Source: Parascedosporium putredinis | Lineage: Eukaryota; Ascomycota; Sordariomycetes; Microascales; Microascaceae | Assembly (NCBI GenBank): GCA_949357655.1 | Contig: CASHTG010000016.1 | Location: 2,294,001 to 2,358,000 of the forward strand | Reading direction: 5' to 3' | Length of the DNA stretch: 64,000 nucleotides | Shown: positions 1 through 11,765 of the stretch, one piece after another | Layout: each line of letters begins with the position of its first letter | How positions within the stretch are numbered: the stretch's first letter is position 1 | Translations under genes and position numbers: made by a program | Notes under the pieces: generated by a model | The model's input: the letters and a program-made list of their open reading frames with translations, nothing else | The model's database searches: none | Told to the model about the DNA's origin: nothing

Positions 1-1502
1 CGCACGAGCACCGTTCTCTGCATTGATGCCCTCAAAGCCGCCGTCATCGAGGCGAAAGCGGGAAAGGATGTCGACCGATACCGAGACGCAGTCGACACCC
101 TCCGTCAGGCTTCCCGCAGCGATTCAGAGGCAGAAATAGACAGGGCATGGATAGATAAAACCTCGTCGTCAAACAAGGCAGAGACGCAGCATCTCGAGAG
201 CCAGCTCAAGGTGTATCGAAGCAACTTAGTGAAAGAGAGTGTTCGTGTGAGTTTTGTTGGTTCTTTAATGACACCTGACAGGTGTGTCTAGCCTTTGCAA
301 ACACAATTGCGCTAACAAAAGACGCCCACGTCTCCGTCGTAGATTGGAAATGAAGATCTTGGCCAACACTACGAGTCAATAGGGCAGCTGCAAAAGGCAG
401 TTGAGGTCTATAGCAACATGCGAACCGATGCGAGCACGCCAAAGCACCTGATCGACGTTGGCAAACACCTGACGCGCGTCGGCGTGCAAATGCGAGACTG
501 GGCGATGGTGATGCTCCAGCTCAACAAATTGGCGAGTCTGGAGGGTCAAGAAGTCCTCGAGGATGCCTCAGCGACCCGTCGGTACGTCAACATTGTGAGA
601 GGGCTTGCCCATCTCGAAGGCGAGGCGTTCAAGGACGCGGCGCAGTGCTTCTTGTCCGTGGATAACAGCACGAGGCTGGCGAGCGAGCGCGACATCCCTA
701 GCCCCAACGATATTGCTGCGTACGGTGCAATCCTAGCCCTCGCGACCATGGATAGGGCGGCCTTGAAGACTAAGGTTCTGGAGAGCCCAACCTTCCGGCC
801 GTTCCTCGAGCTGGAGCCGCATCTCCGGAAGGCTCTTGGTCTCTACGTGAATGGCAAGTATACTGCGTGTTTAGAAATATTGGGGTCGTACAAGCCAGAT
901 TATTTGCTTGATCTGTACCTCTACAAGCACGTCGAAACTCTCTACAAGCAGATTCGAACAAAGTGTATTGTTCAATACCTGATCCCATACGCGTCCATCA
1001 AGATGGAAAGCCTCGAAACGGCGTTTGGCAGGCCTGGGCAGTCCATCGGAATTGAGCTATGCGAAATGATTCGGAGCGGGGTTCTAAGTGCGAGAATCGA
1101 CTCAATTAACAAGGTACAGTCAATACAGATCCCCTTACAATTTCCCCTCTCGACTCTTCTCATGTATGAATGAGGTCGGCGCGAGCATGGGAACTAAAGG
1201 GCGAGTGTTTGTGTTTGTTGGTGCGAATTAAATTGGAAATGCGATGACGATGCTAACAACCTTTTCCTCTAGCTCCTGGTCCAAGTTACCCCAGACCCCG
1301 AGCAATCTTGCAACGGGATGCTTTGGAAGCGGTGAAATGGCATGGAAAGCGGACGGTTGAAGACATTCGGCGAAATGGACTAATCGCCCTCAATCTCGAT
1401 ATCGGGGTACGGCGGCAGGGGTCGTTGAGGCTGGGCGATGCACAAGGCATGGATGAGGTCTGGTACTCGGAGGGGCGGGACCCGATGGATTTAGTCACTT
1501 AG
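1..1502 (+). CDS. csn1: COP9 signalosome subunit 1 (partial, 5' end outside window)
   Basis: PCI-domain scaffold subunit of the COP9 signalosome, which removes Nedd8 from cullin-RING ubiquitin ligases. Three exons are visible: 1-246, 343-1113 and 1273-1502. Both introns have good signals: GTGAGT at 247 with branch site GCTAAC near 311, and GTACAG at 1114. The protein shows the family helical repeats (KESVRIGNEDLGQHYES, LGLYVNGKYTACLEILGSY) and the PCI part (KHVETLYKQIRTKCIVQYL, ESLETAFG, CEMIRSGVLSARIDS). The first residues in the window already belong to the conserved region, so the N-terminal part lies to the left. In exon 3 the frame breaks at the CCCC run 1296-1299. Adding one C gives VTPDPRAILQRDALEAV and an open frame to the TAG at 1500-1502, as expected for the family C-terminus. 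The break is most likely a sequencing error. Identity is confident from the family resemblance. Confidence 0.93.
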
Positions 1503-2329
1503 ATCGGCCAACGGCCTTTTTAACGCCCATGCGCCGATGACGGACGGCGGGCGGGAAGACCCTGGGAACCCCGTTCCGAGCGTCAGGGTTCAAGCGAGCG
1601 GCTGTGGGGGTGCGGATGGCATGTGGAGGGAACAAACTTTCCTTGTCAGGGCAAGTCAAGGCGGCAGTTGGGGAGAGTACAAGTTTGGGCTGCAGATGGC
1701 TGGATGAACACCCCCTTTTCCTGGAATGGGAGGGTGAGGTGAGGGGGTCTGGCGGGCAAATTCTACCCCTCTGACAAGCGGAGACCCGACCTTGAGAGAG
1801 ATATCGTGACATGACACCCAGGAGGAGCGACGGTGTGTAGAGGACTTTAGCAATGCCTGCCATAGCTAGCTACCACATTTCCTCCCCAACTTAAATTTTA
1901 CGAAGACCACGAGCAATAGAAACGATTTTTACCATGATTCCCCGTCCCGTTTTTCTTATCAAGACTCCCTGGGGTGCCGAGATGCGAAGGTCTCCGACAT
2001 AGTCTTGTCTTGGCAGTGGCTGTGTAGAGATCGGTGGACCTGTCAGGCTTCCAGAACCACACACCCCAATTGGCCAATCACCGAGTCAAGCAAGCTCTGT
2101 TCCAACCTCATCTCAACTTTCGCAAATTCCTCCACGGCAGAGCCACGCAGCCTCGACAACCTCGCAACGGATACCTCTGGGTATATCGTGGAACCGACGA
2201 TCACGAAAAAGGCACCTTTATGACCGATAGTATTCCATCAGAAACCTGACAATTTCGCGACAAGATCCCCTTCCCTTCCCCCTTGGCGATGCCCCGACCC
2301 GCGACAAATTTCTACCCATTCCTCTAGCG
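1503..2329. other. intergenic csn1-PPR gene
   Basis: About 0.8 kb between two genes in the same direction. It should hold the csn1 3' UTR and the promoter of the PPR gene. Short open frames here show no family resemblance and lack a convincing ATG context. No repeat or RNA gene was seen. Confidence 0.6.
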
Positions 2330-4764
2330 ATGCCCGTTCCGGTTGAGCTCTGCCTTCGTCGGCGGGCGATGCTCGCGATGACGACGGCAGCCGCGACAGC
2401 TCCCTCGCGGCGTGTACACGCCATCAGAGGCGTCGCTCTTCGGCAGATTAGCGGCTCTGCCGCGCGGTTGGAGATGGCTAGACGACCTCCGCCCCAGCAC
2501 CATCGAACCGCGACGGCGACGGCAACGGCAACGGCGACAGGCCGCTCCTGGGATGCGAAAACACTGAATGCCCCTCGCTCGAGACGGAAAGAACGGACCT
2601 TGGCCCTGTTTAAGAGCGTCGTTGGTGGAACTACTGAGGAGGGCCTGGGTGGTGAAGCCGTGGACCGGGCCGCGCAGCGCGTGACCGAGGTCGCGTTCCT
2701 CATGAGGGCGGGCCAGATGACGGCGGAGCAGGCGTGGACGGCGGTCAAGGAGGAGATATTACCGGCTCTCGGGGACCCGGACAAGATATATGCCGAGTTG
2801 GCGACGGGGCTGAGGGGTGTGCTGGAGGCCATCCTCGAGGCGAGAAGCGAAGGGCTCGAGGACAAGGCCCTCCCCACCGGGAAGGAGGTTGCTGAAGTGT
2901 ATCTTGATTATGGCAAGGCTCGCAACCTTAGGCCACTTCTACGTCTCGTGAGGGCTACTCTAGAGCATGCAGTCCAGGCCGAGTCGACGGCCCTTCTCCC
3001 CGCTGTTGAGGAGGTTGTGGGGTTGTGGACGGTCATCTTCAGCGAGCGCCAGGCAGCACGGAGGGACGTGGTCAAAGTACCTTCGCTTAAGAGCCCCAAG
3101 GTGCAGCGTCTCCTGTGGGTACCGGACGCCTTCGGCGCGGTCGTCCGGAGCTTAGTCGCCCGCGCCCCGGCCGTCGAGGCAGCGGGGATCCCCGCCCTCT
3201 TACTGACTACGTTTACCTTAGTTGAAAAGGCTGGGCTATGCGAGAGCGAGACGATCAAGCCCATCGCTCCTCTCCTCGAACTCTTGGAAAACGTCATGGC
3301 GTCGGTCTGGATGAATCCTAAGGAGGAGGCGCTGCTCGAATTCCGAGGCCAGTCCGACAAGCTGCGTGCTTACGTAGCGTCCAATATCGACCTTTTGCTA
3401 CAGCGGACGACGGCCATCGCGTTGACGCCGGCTCAGTTTCATCGGCGCCTTTCCCGCGCTTTCAGGGTCCGCAACCTCGATCAGATTCGACGGATATGGG
3501 ACGAACTCGCCGCGCAGATACTCGAGAGTCGGGTGCAGCCGGGAACGGAGGAGCACAAGAAATTTGCGGACCCGCTGAACTTTTGCGTCTTCATCTGGTG
3601 TGCGCTGGGCCAGGACGACATCGACACCGTTCTCGGCTTTATGAACCAAAACGGCTTTGACCTCACACTAGTCACGTACACTTCGATGATGGAGGGTGGA
3701 AGCAGGCAAGGAAGCCGAGAAACATTGGCCTCCTCTGGGACAAGCTCGTCAAGGACGGTACTCCCTTGGACGCGGTGATTTGGTCGGCGAGGATCTCGGC
3801 GCTCATGGCGTGCGGGTTCGAGAAGCCGGCCCTACGCGCGCTCCACGAGATGGGCCAAGCCTGGGATGCAGCCGTAAAATCCGGCCACGCGGGAGACGCT
3901 GTCAGGCCAGAAATCGGCCCGGTCAATGCGGCGCTGTCGGGGATCCTGCGATCCAAGGGTGTCAAGGCGGCGCCGGCCGTCCTGTCGTGGGCGGCGAAAT
4001 ACGAGGTGGAGCCTGACATCATTACCTACAATATGCTGCTGAAGGCGATGCTCAAGGAAGGCCTTGCCGAAGAGACGGGTGGCCTCTTGCGGGAAATGAA
4101 CGGGCGAGGCATCGCAGCGGACGCGGCCACGTTTACCATCATTGTGGAAGAGGCCTTGAGCGCGGCCGTGGGCAAGACGGAAGAAGAGCAGCTCGCCGCG
4201 GTCCAAGCCATTTTTGCGGCCATCGAGGCGTCCCGCCAGAAACCTAAGCTCGCTACGTACGCCAAGATGATTCACGTCCTGCTCGACCCGCCGGCCCACC
4301 ACCCCAGCCACGGCCACCAGCCGGGGAGCGGCGCCGGGGAGGCCGTCAAGGCCGTCCTAGAGCACATGGAGCACCACGGCGTGCTTCCGTCCTCGCACAT
4401 CTTCACCATCGTGGCGGAGCACCACTTCTCGCGCGGCAATGCCGAGGCCGTGCGCGCCATGATCGAGTCGTGGCACCTGGAGGCGGCGCCCGCGGAGACG
4501 TCGGGCAAGGTGGACCGCGTGTTTTGGGAAGTGGTGATTCGGGGCTACGCGCGCGCGGGGCTGGCGCAGGAGGCCAAGGAGGTCTTTTTCCGCATGGGCA
4601 ACAACGTCCGGCGCGTCGCGCTCGGGGTGCTGGACCAGCTCCTCGTCGCGCTCTTGGACGAGGGCGACGTCGCGGGCGCGAGGGACCTCGTTGCGTCGGT
4701 CAAGGAGAGGAAGGCGGGGATGGATGCCGAGGAGTGGGGGATGATGAGGGCGATAGGTATATGA
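2330..4764 (+). CDS. pentatricopeptide repeat (PPR) protein, probably mitochondrial
   Basis: A protein of about 810 residues without introns. The ATG at 2330 is followed by an Arg-rich, acid-poor stretch (PVELCLRRRAML, APSRRVHAIRG) typical of a mitochondrial presequence. A low-complexity Thr-Ala run is encoded by repeated ACGGCA/ACGGCG near 2511-2540. The body is alpha-helical. In the C-terminal half recognisable PPR motifs occur, for example PDIITYNMLLKAMLKEGLAE, AADAATFTIIVEEAL, and VFWEVVIRGYARAGLAQEA. Such proteins bind organellar transcripts and support their maturation or translation; Neurospora CYA-5 and similar fungal PPR proteins are the class I would compare first, but I cannot assign an orthologue. 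The frame breaks at the GGG run 3694-3696. One added G joins TYTSMMEG to WKQARKPRNIGLLWDKL. An upstream in-frame start was not found. Confidence 0.8.
2508..2542 (+). repeat. in-frame hexamer repeat coding for Thr-Ala
   Basis: Imperfect tandem ACGGCR units inside the N-terminal region of the PPR gene give five Thr-Ala pairs. It lies between the presumed targeting sequence and the helical body, where length variation should be tolerated. Confidence 0.7.
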
Positions 4765-5902
4765 AGCACCGGTTCTGGCATGTTGTTGCTGCCCATGGGT
4801 TGGGCTAGGTCAACTAGGGGCGGTAGATTGAGGGAAAATGTATGCTGGGATGGTGATTGTTGGGGTGGTGGTGTGTCTACAATGTATGATTTCAAGTGTT
4901 TTGTCACCTTGTTGTAAAACATATTCTAAAAGATAGAAGATGGCCTGGATTTACACTATAGAAGCCGTCACTTGTACCATATTCTGGTTTTTGCCTTGGA
5001 GGCTGTCTTTTTCTTGACTGAGGTCATCCTCGCTATCAGCTTTCCTGAATGGAGGTGGTAGAGAGAAGTCTTTTTAGGATCTTTCCTGATGGAAGAAAGG
5101 GCGCTTCCATGATGGTTCCTGCCTCGGAACCAAGATACTATTTAGGAAAGAACAACCCTTCCATATTGACATTGTATGAAATTCCACAAAAGGAATTGAC
5201 GAAAAATAGAAGAAATCATGGTCCTCATGCTTCTTTGCCAATTCATCTAAAAGAAAAGGAAGAAAAAGAAAAAAAAAGGAAAATTCCCCCACACTTATCT
5301 TCTCATCATCACCTTTCCCGTCATTCTAAGAACAGATCTATCACTAGATTCCACTAGGACTCTAACATGGCTCCTTTTCATCCAGGACTGTGGTATTTGA
5401 AGCCTCAGCCACGAAAGGGGAAGTCGAAATCTGTCCTCTTTTCGAGGGGTTGACGACAACGCCTCTCCGCCACCCGCTAAGGTTTAGTTCTTCACAGCCT
5501 CTCTTTTCACTTCTCACAAAGGTAAAGCACTACTGATCTTCCCCTTTTACTATCAAACATTCCTCTAACCACATCAAAGCATAGAATATTATAAAGCCGT
5601 GTTTGAGACAAAAGAAGAAGAAAATTCGGAGAATATTTGACCTCCTTTGGGACGTCTGGCACGGCTTCAGCCTTCAATCATACGTTGACCGCGACGCGGC
5701 AAGGCAGCTGAGCCAATCAATTCCGCGCTGGGCAGAAACCAGACTCTTGGAGCTGAGCAGCAACTCACATTCTCACCCACTCTCTCCCTCGGTGAAGAGG
5801 AATTGGCCCGCTCAGCAAGACCAACAAAGGATCAAAACAAGGGGCCAGTCCGTCCCTAATAAGCATATCAAGTGAAGGGAACCGGAACGAGACGAAAAAA
5901 AG
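4765..5902. other. intergenic PPR gene-SARAF
   Basis: About 1.1 kb. The left half is AT-richer and holds a purine-rich piece (5249-5283, mainly A). The right half is the promoter side of the SARAF-like gene. The short open frames here look like chance. Confidence 0.55.
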
Positions 5903-6838
5903 ATGCATCCCTCATTCCCCATTACAACCCTCCTCCTCCTGCTCCTCACCCCCTTCACCACCGCTGCGTCCTCCTCCACCCGTCCCAAGAACGCCATCCT
6001 TCTATCCCAGGTTCGCTCTCTTACCCTTCGCTCCTCCTCCAAGACGACGCACCGCCGGGTCTCCGCCATCCCGCAGCTGAAATGCGTCTCCCCGCCGCCA
6101 TTTGCGCCCTCCACCGCATCGACGTCATGCGCTGCACGAACCAAGGCTCCTCATATTCTGACGAGGACATCCAGTGGTCTTGCAAGGCGGAGCTGCCTCA
6201 GGAGCTACGCCTTGGCTCTACAGAGGTTATCTGCGAGGGCTACGATTCTCCCGATGACCCCTATGTCCTCAAAGGCAGCTGCGGTGTCGAGTACCGGCTC
6301 GTGCTAACGGAGAAGGGCGAGGTGCGTTACCCAGACATCACTAATAGCTGGTCCTCGAGCCAGAGCGAATGGAATACCGGATCTTATGTTTTTATCGCCA
6401 TTTTTGTCGCCGTTCTAGCGTGGATCCTCTATTCCGCTTTCTTCGCGGCCAGAGACGTCCGCCGGGGCGCCAATTATCCCGGACGGGGTGCGGGTGGCGG
6501 CTTTTGGCCCGGTGGTGGAGGCGGAGGTGACGGTCCTGGAGGCTGGGGTCCTGGTTGGGGTCCTGGAGGAGACCACGACCCTCCTCCTCCTTATCCCGGA
6601 CACAAGCCCGCCGCGCCTGGAAGCGCGGGGCAGGGATGGCAGCCTGGCTTTTGGTCGGGCCTCGCGGGCGGGCTGCCGCGACCTATCTAGCTACTAGGAA
6701 TAACAACAGTGATCGTAGGGATCAAAGGAGGTCCGGCGGTGGCTGGAGCAGGGGGAATCATCGTCCTCCTCTTCATATACGACGGGCTCGAGCGCGAGGC
6801 ACGAGAGCACAGGGTTTGGCTCTACTTCAAGACGCTGA
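5903..6838 (+). CDS. SARAF-like ER membrane protein (store-operated calcium entry regulator family)
   Basis: Fungal member of the SARAF/TMEM66 family, type I ER proteins that in animals restrain store-operated calcium entry; the fungal role is not established. The ATG at 5903 begins a signal peptide (ITTLLLLLLTPFTTAAS). Next comes the conserved luminal block RPKNAILLSQVRSLTLR, then VMRCTNQGSSYSDEDIQWSC, VICEGYDSPDDPYVLKGSC with paired cysteines, one membrane helix (YVFIAIFVAVLAWILYSAFF) and a Gly/Pro-rich cytosolic tail. Three frame breaks occur in this one gene: at CCCC 6090-6093, GGG 6670-6672 and GGGGG 6751-6755. Each is cured by one added base. With all three cured the frame ends at the TGA 6836-6838 with the family C-terminal motif HESTGFGSTSRR, which strongly supports the reading. 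No intron is needed. It converges on bre1. Confidence 0.9.
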
Positions 6839-8045
6839 GCATGGGCGGTTATGACAGCACGGCCGAGGTCAACATTCAGAAGAACCTCGGCGTTGCGCAA
6901 TGGCGAATTTTCTACTCTCTGATCGGGGCATCCCCATCTTACAACACAAGGAGACAAATGCATACGCCGTTCGAGGCCGAAACAGCAAAACGGAGGGGAG
7001 GGGAAAAAAGAGACAAGACTGTGTGGAACACGAAAAGTGGTATATACCGACACGCCGATAACGCGCCTACGGAGAGCAACTAGTCTGTCTATATACCCTT
7101 CCGCCTCCTTTCCTCCTCGCACCATGCCATTTCAAAGCCTTCTCGCGTCGTTCTCTCCCGGGGGAATCGTCTGCTCAATGGAAAGAAAAAAGGGGAAAAG
7201 AAACTCGTACTATGTACAATAATACACTGGACTTGAAAGCAGAAGCCATTCCTCGTCCCAGAATGAAGAAACCCGAATTAATGAAGCAAAAGAAATGGTG
7301 AAGAAGAAAAATGTCGCTGCCGGAAAGAAGAGAAGAGAAAAAAGCAAACGCCGCGACGAATAACCCAAAGCCGGGCAAGAGTGCGGCTATGTTCTCGTCC
7401 TGCCGTGAAAAGCGGTCCGTCAGGGACTGGGTCATGGCTCTCCCATCCCTTGGCGGGGTATCGCGTGCCTCTGAAAAAGAGAAAGCCATATACAGTAGTA
7501 CGTGCAAAACGCCCTCTTTGCGTTCGCACGCCACCCCGTCTTTCTTCTTCTCCAGACAACAAAACATCTATAAGTACAGCGCGGGGCCAAAGCGTGTTGT
7601 TCACTACCCAACCGTAGCGAGTTTGCGGAATGTTGACGTTTTGTAATTCGACTTGTTTCGAACAAAAGTAAGGGGGACCGGCGCGCGCACGCCGAGGTCG
7701 CGAGTGTGTTTTGACCATCCTCTCTTTCAACCATGGGTCGGGGTGGGCACTCTTCTTGACGCGACAGTTCCAAGCACTTGTGCGAAGCGACAAGGCTGGG
7801 TGCTGTGGCGCGCCGCGTGCTGACCGTCGATGACTGCTGTTCACATGAACCGTCCTTGTCTGCACAGGGCGCGCCCCTAGTGAAACGCGAAGAGCGAAAT
7901 CGTTCCTTCTCGGACCTCCTCCCTCTAGTCGCCATTCCTCGTTGGGGCCTGCGAGGCTAGGCGCGCCCAGTATACAGCAGCCGCATCGTTTCGGAAGCAT
8001 GGGTCGACGCTCAAAAGGACATCTCCAGACGAGCCATGCCATGGC
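6839..8045. other. convergent 3' region between SARAF and bre1
   Basis: About 1.2 kb between the 3' ends of two converging genes; it must contain both 3' UTRs and terminators. A 254-codon minus-strand frame (7278-8042) covers part of it, but it has no domain, begins with biased Arg/Pro/Cys composition and would overlap the bre1 3' UTR in the same direction. I do not call it. Confidence 0.55.
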
Positions 8046-10842
8046 CTAATGGTGCACGGCCATGACGTCCATCTTGTCAAAGGCACGAGAGCAATTGGGA
8101 CACTTTCGCATTCGGTTGCTGATTCGGTTCTCGACGCACTTGTTGCAAAAGAGGTGCCCGCAGGTCTTCAGGGCTGTGTTCTTGAAGTTCTCGTTGCATA
8201 TCGAACAAATCATGAGGGTCTACACGATGAGAGGCGCGTTAGTTACGGAAAGTTGCCACCAAACCGCAGGAAGAGGAAGGGGGAGGAGGGGGCAAAAGGG
8301 AGTGACGGAAGGTTCCGACAGCGAAACTTACGCGAAGTCCCTTCTCAACATCAGACGAGTTGCTCTCGGCCTTGACCTTCCAGCCGTCCTTGTCTTTCTG
8401 GAGGGTTTCCACCCGAATCTTGAGACGATCCGTTTCCGCTTCCAAGGTGATATTCCGCTCTCGCATAGCTGCCACTGTCGCATCCTTAGACTTGACGAGC
8501 CCGCTAAGATCGCTAACCTCTTTCTTATAGGCCTCGACCTTCCGAGAAGCCTCAGTCGAGGTGGCCTCTAACCTCTTGTTCTCCGACGCAAGGGTCATGT
8601 TAGCTTGCCTCAGGTCCGACACCTGCTTTTCGAGGTTTCCAAGAAGAATTCGGTTTTGGGCTTCCACGTCCTTCAGCTGCGCGATGATCTCGGTGCTCTT
8701 ACCACACTGAACACGCAGCGTCCGGATCTCGCTCATCTTAGTGTCGGCATCCTTCCTCGCAGCGAAATACTTTTGGTCGGCCTTACTCTTCTCTGCTGTG
8801 AGAATGCCCACCCGATTCTCGAGCGCTTCAAAGTCCATTACTTTCTTGTGACTGAGGGCCATCGCCTTGCGGTACGCCTTTTCCATTGCCGGGAGTTCGT
8901 TTGACACAGCTTGGTAATCTTGTTGAAGCTTTCGATGCTTGGTGACCAAGGCATCCCGTTCGAGACCGTCTAGTTCCGCGTCGGGATCCGCCATTTCCTC
9001 ATCGGATGTAGGACGAAGCCTATTGATTTCAGATTCCAGGGCAGCAATTCTATCGTCCTTGGAGCTGACGAGTTCCTTTATATGTTCGAGCGCCGTCTGG
9101 TGTTGTTCCTGGCTAGCACGGCGCATGGTGTTATCAGCAAGTAGTTCATCCCTTGCCGACCGGAGGCGCGCGATGTCGTGATCCCGAGCGAGGAGGTCTG
9201 TGTCGAGTTCCTGGGTGAGGGCTTGCGAGTCAACCTCTACCTGCCGCTTAAAGTTTGTCCGCTCGGCGCTCAACTTCTCGATATCTTCCTTAAGTTGTGT
9301 GTTCGTCGCCTCGAGGTGGTTGACCTGCTTGATTAATTCCTCGGTCTTGGTCTTGAATAGCTTGAACACGTCAGTCCTGATATAGTCCTCATCGGTCAGC
9401 GTCTCGCGACGGGCCTTGAGGGTGGAGTTCTCCTCTTGAAGTGCCTTGATCTCATCAAGGACGGACTGGATCTGTTCCTTTTGCCGCGCGACAACGGCAA
9501 GCTCCTCTTCATACTTTTGCAAGACCTCGGGGCTCACGCCGTTGGATTCCGAGGCAGGCTTAGCCTCCGAGGTAGGGGAAGACTGCTTTGTATCGTTCGC
9601 CAAGGCCTTCTTCTCCAGCTCTTGCACCTGGGCACTTTTCACCCTATCAAGCTTCTTTTCCGCTCTGAAGTACCGAAGGGTCGCGGTGTTTAGTTGCTCG
9701 GAGAGCTGCTCCTTTCCGAGCTTAGCCTATCTAACTTGACAAAGTAGTCTTTTTGACTCGCCAAGAGTTTTCCGATGCGCTCTTCGAGAACGGAAAGATT
9801 CGGCACGGTGCTACCTCGTGATGCTGCTAGATGGTTTAACAATGCCTCCGCCTTGGATTTAAGGCCCTTGGCCTTCTCGTCGAGGTGTTTTTGGAAATCG
9901 GTGCTGTCCTCAAAGGTGACTCCAGTGAGGTACGGGGATCTGCATGGCGGAAGAACTCAGTCAGCGAGTTTCGCTCCAGAGGTATTCGCCGCCATATCAA
10001 AAGTCTGGACACTAACCTGGAGATATCGCTTCAGAGGGTATGTTTGAAGTAGCGACGAGTTCGATTTCTTGAAGAAGCTATGACAGGGCGTAAGCCTAGG
10101 AAATAATCAGGAAGGGGGTTGAGCGAGAAACACACCTGACGCCACCAGGCATCGACGATTCGAAGATGATCGTCATGATATAAAGATCTCTTGTGTAATT
10201 CTTCGAGACGGGCGGAATAAGTTGCCGCTTCGCGCTTGTATTCGTTCATTCGGCGATATATCGCGCCTTTGGCAAATTTCTGCGCTCATCTGGTTAGCAC
10301 GTGTCCACGCCGTTCTATGTTTAACGGTTATGAGGCGTAATCGATGTGAATAATCCAAATTGAAACGGGCACATGCCCTCTGATAAAGAGGGAACGTAAA
10401 AGAGAGATTCGTGGCAAGTTGGGGAGGTAGACTCGGAAATTCTGTGGTTTTTTCTTGGTGACCTAGGTCAAAATTTTCTAGGTTGGGAGGGGAAGGGATG
10501 AGGGAGGCTGGAGTCAAAAGAAGATGAGGCGGTTCTCAACAAAGTCGGGGGCACGCCGAGAATGGCAAAGAGCATCAAAGCCAAAATGGCGAGGCGAGGA
10601 GATGGGGAAAAGCGGTGTCGCGATGAAACGATGCGCAGAAAGGCTTACCTCGATCCAGACTTCTTCGGATTGACCGTCATGGTCGTCCTTGGTGACGCCG
10701 CCATTAACGGCCAACTTTTGCGTGGTGGCGCGCCATCATCGTTGGCCCCAGCGGGCCGCTTCCTATCTTCAACCTTCTCTTTGTCCATCTTGGATGAGGC
10801 GGACGCACGAAGGGAGGAGTTTAGAGTTGTCGCAACAGGCAT
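8046..10842 (-). CDS. bre1: E3 ubiquitin-protein ligase Bre1 (histone H2B monoubiquitination)
   Basis: RING ligase that with Rad6 attaches one ubiquitin to histone H2B, a mark needed for H3K4 and H3K79 methylation. Exons on the minus strand: 10842-10649 (N-terminus MPVATTLNSS, KRPAGANDDGAPPRK), 10279-10136 (GAIYRRMNEYKREAATYSA, LYHDDHLRIVDAWWRQ), 10077-10017, 9939-8332 (about 530 residues of heptad coiled coil) and 8219-8046. The last exon codes for a complete C3HC4 RING: CSICNENFKNTALKTCGHLF, CNKC, CPNCSRAFDKMDV, stop at 8046-8048. Introns have GTAAGC/GTGTGT/GTTAGT/GTAAGT donors; the first, 369 nt, is the longest. Three frame breaks, each cured by one added base, lie at the A run 10716-10719 (TTTT on plus), the G/C run 9934-9937 and near 9719-9726. 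It is divergent from bdp1 and shares a promoter region of about 0.9 kb. Confidence 0.95.
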
Positions 10843-11765
10843 TAGAAGAGGTAGAGAGATGAACTAGGGAACAGCTGGAATCCGCAACGGCCTTGTCGAC
10901 GAGCGAGGAATGCGTGAGGGTGGGAGGGGGATCAGGGGCGTGCGGAGAGGGTGACTGGGAAAATGGATGCTGTCGCCCACGGGCGACAAGGCTCAATGCT
11001 TGACGCTAGGGAGGAGATAAAATCGACGATTGTTGCATCAAAAATACAAATTGTCGAAGAGGCCGAGTTCTGCTGAGCGATAGGGGCAGAAGATAAAGAG
11101 TGTCAAGGGGGTTAGAAGGCTGGTTTGGAAAGGAGAAACATCAAAACTCGATGAATTTTCGAGAGTCCCAAGCCATGAAGGAGCAGAAAGCGTTCCTTTC
11201 GACAGATCCCAAGGCCAAACACAGAAGGGCCTAAAATGGCTTAGTCTCGATGGGGACCAATCCGAGAAAAGGATTGGCTGGGGCTGGGGCCATGACTTAA
11301 ATATTAGTGTCGACAGCGAATATACGACTATCGGCTAATATGCGGCTATATAGAAGGTTTCGATTTCTTTTTCTCTTTTTTCCCCCAGTGCAAATTAATG
11401 CCGAGCTCGAACAAGGAAAAAAAAAAAAAAAAAGAAGGACCAAGTGACCTATGGATCTATCTTCCCATGGCCCATGATTCCGGTACAAACTTCTCTTCAC
11501 CCTCCATTTCCCATTTCCCACTTGACAGTCTCCCTCATTCTATATTTTCAGTCACAGTTTCTCACCTTTGATTCTAAAACAACTAGTCACTACTACTCGA
11601 TCGTCAATGCCGACCCTTGATCGCTTGCGGAATTGCATTCTCTTCAGTTTACCAGGGAATACCAATTGCGCAAATTCGCGCCTTTGACCTGCACAGCAGC
11701 CGGTGATAACCACCCCGCCCCGTCTTCCGCCGTAGCGGACGACAATCGGCCTCTTCTTGCCCAAC
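10843..11765. promoter_or_regulatory. shared divergent promoter region bre1 / bdp1
   Basis: The two start codons face away from each other 923 bp apart, so both promoters must lie here. It contains an A17 run at 11417-11433 on the plus strand followed by a CT-rich stretch leading to the bdp1 ATG. No consensus TATAAA was seen close to either gene. The call rests on geometry only. Confidence 0.6.
11417..11433 (+). repeat. A17 homopolymer
   Basis: Seventeen A in the bre1/bdp1 divergent promoter. Poly(dA:dT) tracts of this length exclude nucleosomes in fungi, so this one may keep the promoter open. That role is inference. Confidence 0.8.

Noticed and set aside
2005..2249. Short open frames just upstream of the PPR gene as an extra gene or first exon
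   Set aside because: No conserved sequence, no ATG in a good context and no splice donor joining to the PPR frame.
3694..3696. Programmed ribosomal frameshifting in the PPR gene
   Set aside because: No slippery heptamer with downstream structure was evident, and unrelated genes show the same break.
7278..8042. 254-codon minus-strand open frame next to bre1
   Set aside because: No domain, odd Arg/Pro/Cys composition, lies in the 3' region of two converging genes.
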